Shown one piece after another: positions 6,017 to 11,437 of a DNA stretch of 11,437 bases; the first letter of the stretch is position 1, and each line of letters starts with the position of its first letter. Origin of the DNA: Nitrosospira sp. (GTDB lineage Bacteria > Pseudomonadota > Gammaproteobacteria > Burkholderiales > Nitrosomonadaceae); NCBI GenBank assembly GCA_030453055.1, contig JAKDLC010000037.1:1-11437 (forward strand), written 5' to 3'. The notes beneath the pieces were generated by a model, which saw only the letters and a program-made list of their open reading frames with translations, was not told where the DNA came from and ran no database searches. The position numbers and the translations under genes were made by a program.

Positions 6017-6975
6017 CGAAACCCCCGCCGTAAACCCTGTTCGAATATTCTGAGTCCGGTTTTCCAGATCGGCGAGGTAAGCGGGGCGGGTTGCGAAAGA
6101 ACCGGTGCGGGAGTCAAATCATGGAAACCACGTACCCGGAAGCAATCCCGATGGCGATCCAGAAAAGAGCAGAGGTTAAGAAAGCGGGCTACCACGATAT
6201 CATCCGGCCGGTTCATGCTATCGTTGAGCAACTCGAAATTATGCGAGAGAATGACGAAGGCTTTACGCCCGGTTTCCAGCGCTTGCCAGAGCAAGCCTTC
6301 CATCTCCCGGTGCGAACACGCAGTCAACTGTGCATGCCGCAATGAACGGGCGCCACTATGAAAAACCGTCATGGGATATTCGTAAACGCCTTCGCATCCA
6401 ACCGGCTCTACCAGCGGAACTTCCGGGCTGACTCCGCTGTCCGGCCCAAATATCGTAGCGTTGTAGCTGCTATCGAAAACGAAGCGATTCGCGGCGAGCG
6501 CCCGAAGCGTATCTCTGTTGAAGCCGAAGTTTCCTGCGCGAAAAGCATTTACGCTGCGCCCCCCGGCCAATTCGATCAACTGCGCGCCTGCACGGATCAG
6601 GATCGTTTGTTCCGGTAGCGAAAAGTACCGCAGGAACTGCTTTTTGCCCGTGATGTTGTCGAGCAAAGGCTCATTGGACTCATCGACCCATTCTGTATGC
6701 AGATGAAGCTGTATTTCATGACCGCTTTCTCGAACAAGACTGATGACTTCTGCTAATGGTTCCAGCCCGAAACGGGTCGAGAAGAGGGATTCAACGAAGA
6801 ATACCCCTGTTAAGCCATGCTCCCGCAATTGATGCAATTGATACGGCAAGCCGTAGTCGCCTCTCGATGTGGGGCCGTAGATGTATCGCTGAAATGCGCT
6901 CGGAAACTTGGCGTCAATGTCATTCCAGCCATCACACCAAACCTCCACGTCAACGGTAAGGAATACGTCCAGCAC
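6013..6975 (-). CDS. Divergent polysaccharide deacetylase-like protein (NodB-type fold)
   Basis: This is a protein of about 320 residues with a deacetylase pattern. Counting from the earliest possible start, it has TVDVE (10-14, metal-binding Asp), GHEIQLHLHTEW (88-99, the candidate metal-binding histidines), FRAGNFGFN (148-156, the Arg-containing motif) and VILSHNFELL (244-253, the C-terminal His motif). Enzymes of this type remove N-acetyl groups from polysaccharides. It does not look like the usual XrtA-associated deacetylase (TVDVEDYF, then DUF3473), so it may be a separate subfamily. No signal peptide is visible. A GTG at 6984 is the first possible start, because a TAG sits two codons upstream. 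I prefer the GTG three codons later (6973-6975), because AGAAGG lies 8 nt before it. The stop overlaps the next start by 4 nt. The 170-bp gap upstream suggests its own promoter is possible. Confidence 0.75.
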   Translation of the reverse strand: MLDVFLTVDVEVWCDGWNDIDAKFPSAFQRYIYGPTSRGDYGLPYQLHQLREHGLTGVFFVESLFSTRFGLEPLAEVISLVRESGHEIQLHLHTEWVDESNEPLLDNITGKKQFLRYFSLPEQTILIRAGAQLIELAGGRSVNAFRAGNFGFNRDTLRALAANRFVFDSSYNATIFGPDSGVSPEVPLVEPVGCEGVYEYPMTVFHSGARSLRHAQLTACSHREMEGLLWQALETGRKAFVILSHNFELLNDSMNRPDDIVVARFLNLCSFLDRHRDCFRVRGFHDLTPAPVLSQPAPLTSPIWKTGLRIFEQGLRRGFR

Positions 6976-7042
6976 TTGTTGCACCTTCTAAAATCTATCG
7001 TAATCAATGGCAAGAATGCCGCCGTTGATGCGCTGGCGGAAT

Positions 7043-7081
7043 GATCAGGCCGCCTGATCGCTTAAGCTGCAATGAAGCTGC
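7043..7081. promoter_or_regulatory. Operator-like dyad plus helically phased direct repeats
   Basis: GATCAGGCCGCCTGATC (7043-7059) is a perfect 8+8 inverted repeat around one central base. Just to its right AAGCTGC occurs twice (7064-7070 and 7075-7081), one helical turn (11 bp) apart. These lie in the only sizeable gap of the leftward cluster without a repeat element, between the amidotransferase stop and the deacetylase start. No T-run follows on either strand, which argues against an intrinsic terminator. A regulator-binding site is the likeliest reading, but this is inference. Confidence 0.35.
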
Positions 7082-7154
7082 GCTGTTCCGATTTTGCCGC
7101 GCATGACTCTCGGCAGGATGTCTTTTGTTTTATTTGGGCGCCAGTCATCGAGGG

Positions 7155-9089
7155 TTATGCTACCTTGAGATCATTTTTGCGCGAACGTGGCTGCTCCATG
7201 AGAAGCACATTACGCAGAAACGATTCGAACATGAGCAGCGTCCACAGCGAAGCGCTATAATCACGCCGTCCCGACTGGTGTTGGTCGAGCATCTCCTGCA
7301 GGAACGTCTTATTGAAGATCCCCGTATTGGTCAAAACCGGACCCATTAATGCGTCGTTTACCCTGTGGCGCAACGGACCGCGAAACCAGCTCGCCAACGG
7401 TACTGAAAATCCCATCTTGTCGCGGTAGAGAACGTCGTCGGGAAGGTAGGGTTCCAACGCCCTCTTGAACACGTATTTACCTTCCTGATCATGCAGCTTG
7501 AAGGAAACCGGGAGACCGGAGATCCATTCGACCAGCTTATGATCGAGCAGCGGCACGCGAACCTCCAGGGCGTGAGCCATACTGGCCCGGTCCACCTTGG
7601 TAAGGATATCGCCGACGAGATAGGTTTTCATGTCCAGATATTGCACGCGGGACAGCGGGTCCTGTACGGGGCATTTATCGGCATGGGCGCGTAAAACCTC
7701 GACCGCCTGGTATCCCTGGAGACTGCGACTGAACGAAGCGCTGAACAGACGTTGGCGCATTCTGTCCTTCATGATGGACACGCCATGAAAGTAACCTTCC
7801 ACGGAATCACGGGCAAGCGCTTCGAAGGTAGATTTCGCGCGTAAAACCTTCGGCGCCCAGTCAGCCTTGGGATACAGATTCCCCAGCAGACCGAACAAGG
7901 GCTTGCGAAGTCCAAGCGGCAGCATGGACCGCATCCGGTCTTCATAAAGGTGCCAGCGATAACGACGATAGCCCGCAAGGTTTTCGTCGCCGCCGTCTCC
8001 CGATAATGCCACCGTTACGCGTTTTCTGGCCAGCTCGCAAACCCGATAGGTAGGCATGGCCGAACTGTCGGCAAAGGGTTCATCGTATAGGGAAGCGAGC
8101 TTGTCTATAAGGTCGAAATCGTCTTGATCTACCTGCTCTACGTTATGCCGGGTGCGGTAGCGATCGGCGACTTTTTGTGCGTATGCGGATTCGTTGAAGG
8201 CGGGGTCGCCAAATGAGATGGAGCATGTATTGACTGGTTCCCCCATAAGATTGGCCATCATCGCCACCACCGCGCTGGAATCGACTCCGCCAGACAGGAA
8301 AGCACCCAGGGGCACCTCAGTCATAAGGTGGATCTTTACCGATTCGCGCAGCCGGACTATCAGTTCTTCCTGCGCCTCCTGCACGCTGATGGAATCATGC
8401 GGGATAAACGGCACGTCCCAGTACTGACACGGCTGCGGCATACTTTGCCCGCTGCGAAGTTTCAGGGTATGAGCCGGGGGAAGCTTGAATGCCTGTCTGA
8501 ATATGGTCTTCGGCTCAGGGACATAGCCATAAGCAAAGTAGTCTTCGATGGCATGGGGATCCATATCCCGGTTAAAATCCGGATGAGCGAGCAAGGCCTT
8601 GAGTTCGGAAGCAAAAATGAGCGTGCCGTCCTCCAGTAAGCTATAGTAAAGAGGCTTTATACCAAGACGGTCGCGGGCGAGAAACAGGGTTTCCTGGTTG
8701 CGATCCCACAAGCCGAAGGCGAACATGCCCCGGAAGCGACCCACGCAATGCTCACCCCACTCCTCCCAGGCGTGGACGATGACCTCGGTATCACAATGGG
8801 TGCGAAAGGTATGACCCAAGGCGGCAAGCTCCTTGGCGAGTTCCTGAAAGTTATAGATTTCGCCGTTGAAAACCACGACTACGCTGCCGTCCTCGTTGAA
8901 AAGCGGCTGCTGTCCGCTGGAGACATCCATAATCGAAAGACGGCGATGACCGAAGCCCATACCGGGCTCCGTATATAGCTCCCCTTCATCCGGTCCGCGA
9001 TGAATCTGAATCTGGTTCATGCGTCCCAGCAATTGCCGGTCGATGTCCCTTTTGTCGCGAGTATCAAATAGGCCGACGATTCCACACAT
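7155..9089 (-). CDS. XrtA-associated asparagine synthase-type amidotransferase
   Basis: This 644-residue two-domain enzyme matches the asparagine synthase B type. The class II glutaminase domain begins with the nucleophile Cys2 (MCGIVGLFDT) and has RGPDE (31-35), FNGEIYN (74-80) and RDRLGIKPLYY (139-149). The synthetase domain has the ATP-pyrophosphatase loop SGGVDSS (266-272) and SGDGGDE (363-369). Ammonia released from glutamine would be transferred to an AMP-activated carboxylate. In XrtA/PEP-CTERM loci this subfamily (TIGR03108-like) is thought to amidate a polysaccharide precursor rather than aspartate. The start is firm, since Cys2 must follow Met1, and AGGGA lies about 8 nt upstream. 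It begins 27 bp after the glycosyltransferase gene, consistent with one operon. All key motifs are intact. Confidence 0.92.
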   Translation of the reverse strand: MCGIVGLFDTRDKRDIDRQLLGRMNQIQIHRGPDEGELYTEPGMGFGHRRLSIMDVSSGQQPLFNEDGSVVVVFNGEIYNFQELAKELAALGHTFRTHCDTEVIVHAWEEWGEHCVGRFRGMFAFGLWDRNQETLFLARDRLGIKPLYYSLLEDGTLIFASELKALLAHPDFNRDMDPHAIEDYFAYGYVPEPKTIFRQAFKLPPAHTLKLRSGQSMPQPCQYWDVPFIPHDSISVQEAQEELIVRLRESVKIHLMTEVPLGAFLSGGVDSSAVVAMMANLMGEPVNTCSISFGDPAFNESAYAQKVADRYRTRHNVEQVDQDDFDLIDKLASLYDEPFADSSAMPTYRVCELARKRVTVALSGDGGDENLAGYRRYRWHLYEDRMRSMLPLGLRKPLFGLLGNLYPKADWAPKVLRAKSTFEALARDSVEGYFHGVSIMKDRMRQRLFSASFSRSLQGYQAVEVLRAHADKCPVQDPLSRVQYLDMKTYLVGDILTKVDRASMAHALEVRVPLLDHKLVEWISGLPVSFKLHDQEGKYVFKRALEPYLPDDVLYRDKMGFSVPLASWFRGPLRHRVNDALMGPVLTNTGIFNKTFLQEMLDQHQSGRRDYSASLWTLLMFESFLRNVLLMEQPRSRKNDLKVA

Positions 9090-9116
9090 GCTTATTTCCC
9101 TTTTTCAATCAGCCTG

Positions 9117-10325
9117 TTATATACGCAACGCCTTATCATAGACCTGGAGATAACCTTTGGTCATGGCCTCCATACTGAAGCTTGCCTCGATCTGTTGCCG
9201 CGCGGCTTTGCCATGTTTGACGATCCGCTCGGGGTTTCGATGATATTGCAGTATAGCCTCCGTCAACGCCGCCGGCGCTCCCGGAGGAACCAGCATCCCG
9301 GTGAGTCCTTCTTTCACCAGTTCCACATTTCCTCCGACGCGGGTTGCTACGACCGGCAAACCCGTGGCCATAGCTTCAAGAATGGTGTTGGAGATGCCCT
9401 CGCCGAGTGAGGGAAGCACGAAAAGATCCATGGCGCGCATCAGTTCCGGGATGTCGGCGCGTTCGCCCGGAAACCAGGCAAGGGCCTCGGCTCCGGCTTC
9501 ACGCAACATGTCGCCGCATTGCCGTCGTGACTTTCCCTCACCAACTATCAGAAGCCGGAATTGTTCGCGGGCGTAAGGGACTTTTTTCAGCAGCATCAGA
9601 AAAGCCCGGATCAGGCTGGGGTAATCTTTTACATCCGCCATTCTACCGACACTGCCAATGACAAAAGTATTTTCCGTAAAAAACCCTTCCGGCAGGTCTT
9701 CAAAGAAACGCTCGGCTCCAGAGCCTATTCCGTTGCGGGGATGAAAGCGCAGACTGTCAACGCCGTTGTATATCTGATTGATGCGAGTTGGCGTTGCTCC
9801 CACGGTATTGACGAGCCAGCTTTCCATATCCCGGCTGACAGCAATGAAATGATTCACGAAAGGACGGATCGCTTTGCGCAGCAGATTGTATTTACGGTTC
9901 TTTCCATACAGATCGAAGATGTCCCGGCCGTGTTCTCCGTGCACTCGGACGCGCGCGCCTGCAACGGCGGCAATGACTTGACCTTCCATCGTACCAAGAT
10001 TGCGGGTGTGTACAATGTCCGGCTTCAGACGCCTGAGTGTCTTGAAAAGATTGAGATAAAGGCTGAAATCGTGCCCCTCGCGCTTCTTCAATGCCACGAT
10101 TTCTACATTTTCTCTGATGATCCGCCGACGAAAGTCCGAATAACCCTTGAGACACACGATGGCGTGGCGGTAGCGTTCGGGCGGAATGTGGTTGATCAGG
10201 TTTATAAGTCCATTTTCCAGGCCGCCAACACCCAGATGATGAATCACATGGACAATGAGGGGAGGCTGCGCGGCGCTCTCCTCGAATTTTCCCCATTCCT
10301 GCCGGTTGCTAGCGATCCCTTGCAT
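9117..10325 (-). CDS. GT4-type glycosyltransferase, XrtA/PEP-CTERM system-associated
   Basis: This 402-residue GT-B glycosyltransferase has an N-terminal acceptor domain with HVIHHLGVGGLENGL (26-40) and KPDIVHTRNLGTMEG (101-115). Its C-terminal nucleotide-sugar domain has GSVGRMADVKDYPSLIRAF (224-242) and EGISNTILEAMATGLPVVAT (309-328), including the E-x7-E pair (E309, E317). It resembles the sugar transferase subfamily (TIGR03088-like) found beside exosortase A, which acts at the inner face of the membrane in exopolysaccharide repeat-unit assembly; donor and acceptor cannot be read from sequence. The ATG at 10325 has GAGGGA 7 nt upstream and overlaps the end of xrtA by 17 bp, indicating translational coupling. 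No frameshift or missing motif. Confidence 0.9.
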   Translation of the reverse strand: MQGIASNRQEWGKFEESAAQPPLIVHVIHHLGVGGLENGLINLINHIPPERYRHAIVCLKGYSDFRRRIIRENVEIVALKKREGHDFSLYLNLFKTLRRLKPDIVHTRNLGTMEGQVIAAVAGARVRVHGEHGRDIFDLYGKNRKYNLLRKAIRPFVNHFIAVSRDMESWLVNTVGATPTRINQIYNGVDSLRFHPRNGIGSGAERFFEDLPEGFFTENTFVIGSVGRMADVKDYPSLIRAFLMLLKKVPYAREQFRLLIVGEGKSRRQCGDMLREAGAEALAWFPGERADIPELMRAMDLFVLPSLGEGISNTILEAMATGLPVVATRVGGNVELVKEGLTGMLVPPGAPAALTEAILQYHRNPERIVKHGKAARQQIEASFSMEAMTKGYLQVYDKALRI

Positions 10326-11437
10326 TCCGGAGTCCCTCTGTTATTGCCGGCATCATGTCGCCAACAAAGCCTTGAAGCACGGGAACAGCTTCATCCGGCG
10401 TCTCTTCATAGCGGGTAGCAATAATGACCTCCGCCCCATCATCCCCCCTGCCCAGAAGTTTGTTTTTGGCCAGGAGCATCTTGGCAAGATAGTGGCTAGC
10501 CGTATTCTCTTCACCGAGCCAATACCATCTCCATATCAGCAACCTTGCTGAGGGAGAATGCAGTTGGTTCTGACTGATGGTCTCTTGTCGAGAGCCTGTG
10601 GATATACTGCGCTTGTCTTCCCCGACGATACGCCAATGGGATGCCGTTTCGGGTACGAGCACGTTTGCGGAGTTGATCAACTCTGCTCCTTGCTGCTGGT
10701 TGCGATAATAATTAATATAAACATCCACTGACCGTTCGCCGTTCCGGTACTGCTGCTGGAGTTGGGCGGCGGCGCCGACATACTTGGGCGTCCAGTCAGA
10801 GACCGCGCCAGGACTGATCTCCCACTTTTCCGCTACACCGGGAAATCGGATTTCGGGTTCCGTGTTGCGGGAAAACATGCTTTCCAGGTACGCGGCATAC
10901 GCCGGCCAGACAAGGGCGATGGCGAGGACTGCGCCGGCGGTAAAAACCACGCTCTTCAGTGACGTCCTGCTATCCGGGCTGAGGCCGCGTTCCGGCTGGA
11001 CGCCGGCGACAGCGCTGTCATCATTGTGGTCATCCTCGCGCCAGAACGAGCCGATCCAGAATAACAATAACATCACGAAGCCAAAGAATATCCAGCCGTA
11101 GACGAGATGATCGACCCCCACCGCCAGGCGCATGTCGCTCAGATGGCCGGTCATTACTATCAGGTAGGCACGAATGCCGTTGGCCACAATGGGTACGATC
11201 ACCGCCAGGGCAATGAATGCCAGACGGCGCTTCAGACTACGGTAGGTCAGGTAGGCATAAAGAGTGCCCAAGGTGAAAGATGCAATCAGATAGCGCAGGC
11301 CGCTACAGGCCTCCACCACGGACCAATTCCCGCTCGGAATGGTAAAAAAAGTGCCCTCACGATAAACCGGGATGCCGGTCAACTGCAGTGCCATCACGGT
11401 AAAGTCGGCGGTGAAGTCTATCAGGGGCGGAATCAGC
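10309..11437 (-). CDS. xrtA: Exosortase A fused to an EpsI domain (5' end outside window)
   Basis: The visible C-terminal 376 codons hold a membrane protease/sorting domain followed by an EpsI-type (DUF3485) domain. The catalytic triad of exosortases is present: Cys in VEACSGLR (codon 11305-11307), Arg in NGIRAYLI (11170-11172) and His in VDHLVYGW (11107-11109), set among hydrophobic helices. A further membrane segment (VVFTAGAVLAIALVWPAYAA) starts the EpsI part. That part contains WTPKYVGAAAQLQQQYRNG and VDVYINYYRNQQQGAELINS. Exosortase A cleaves and anchors PEP-CTERM proteins at the inner membrane; EpsI assists exopolysaccharide export or processing. The frame stays open from the GTG at 11397 to the window edge, encoding PPLIDFTADFTV, a normal exosortase stretch. 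The gene is therefore incomplete here and 11397 is not its start. It is the most upstream gene visible in the cluster. Confidence 0.92.
   Translation of the reverse strand, partial: LIPPLIDFTADFTVMALQLTGIPVYREGTFFTIPSGNWSVVEACSGLRYLIASFTLGTLYAYLTYRSLKRRLAFIALAVIVPIVANGIRAYLIVMTGHLSDMRLAVGVDHLVYGWIFFGFVMLLLFWIGSFWREDDHNDDSAVAGVQPERGLSPDSRTSLKSVVFTAGAVLAIALVWPAYAAYLESMFSRNTEPEIRFPGVAEKWEISPGAVSDWTPKYVGAAAQLQQQYRNGERSVDVYINYYRNQQQGAELINSANVLVPETASHWRIVGEDKRSISTGSRQETISQNQLHSPSARLLIWRWYWLGEENTASHYLAKMLLAKNKLLGRGDDGAEVIIATRYEETPDEAVPVLQGFVGDMMPAITEGLRNARDR

Noticed and set aside
6985..7154. Sigma-54 promoter of the kind linked to PEP-CTERM regulation (TGGCAC-N5-TTGC)
   Set aside because: The nearest match, TGGCGC on the minus strand, lacks a TTGC at the right distance.
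9561..10418. Long plus-strand open frame (285 codons) opposite the glycosyltransferase and the end of xrtA
   Set aside because: It is antisense to well-supported genes with intact motifs and has no recognisable domain; a shadow of high-GC codon structure.
11395..11397. GTG at 11397 as the start of the exosortase gene
   Set aside because: The frame continues upstream to the window edge with typical exosortase residues, so the gene is simply cut by the window.

Overview
The window looks like a chromosomal segment of a betaproteobacterium. A Nitrosospira-like ammonia oxidiser (Nitrosomonadaceae) is my best guess, from the flavour of the proteins and the combination of yicC with an exosortase-A polysaccharide locus. 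No database search was possible, so the genus is inference. There are no rRNA, tRNA or CRISPR sequences.

Left part, plus strand (1-2848). The window opens inside a truncated copy of a roughly 165-bp palindromic repeat. Next comes yicC (YicC/YloC family endoribonuclease) with a weak intrinsic terminator. A 615-bp stretch without an intact gene follows and carries the decayed 3' end of an IS21-family istB gene. After it lies a free-standing PrmC/HemK-like SAM-dependent methyltransferase. A full copy of the palindromic repeat sits between this gene and the convergent leftward cluster.

Right part, minus strand (3043-11437). This is one leftward gene cluster and reads as part of an exosortase A (XrtA/PEP-CTERM) exopolysaccharide locus. 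In transcription order it has xrtA fused to an EpsI domain (5' end outside the window), a GT4 glycosyltransferase of the XrtA-associated type, a glutamine-dependent asparagine-synthase-like amidotransferase, a divergent polysaccharide deacetylase, two related FemAB/CelD-type (BioF2-like) acyltransferases and a small GNAT. Most junctions overlap or are very short, which suggests an operon. Two breaks interrupt it: a 170-bp gap after the amidotransferase with an operator-like dyad, and a second full repeat copy lodged between the two FemAB-like paralogues. Together these genes would assemble and modify an exopolysaccharide (sugar transfer, amide transfer, N-deacetylation, acylation), while XrtA processes and sorts PEP-CTERM proteins at the inner membrane.

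The most notable non-gene signal is the repeat: three copies in 5 kb, about 163-167 bp, nearly palindromic along its length, with conserved ends and no coding capacity. It behaves like a MITE. Its copies lie beside yicC, between convergent genes, and inside the operon, where one supplies a stop codon.
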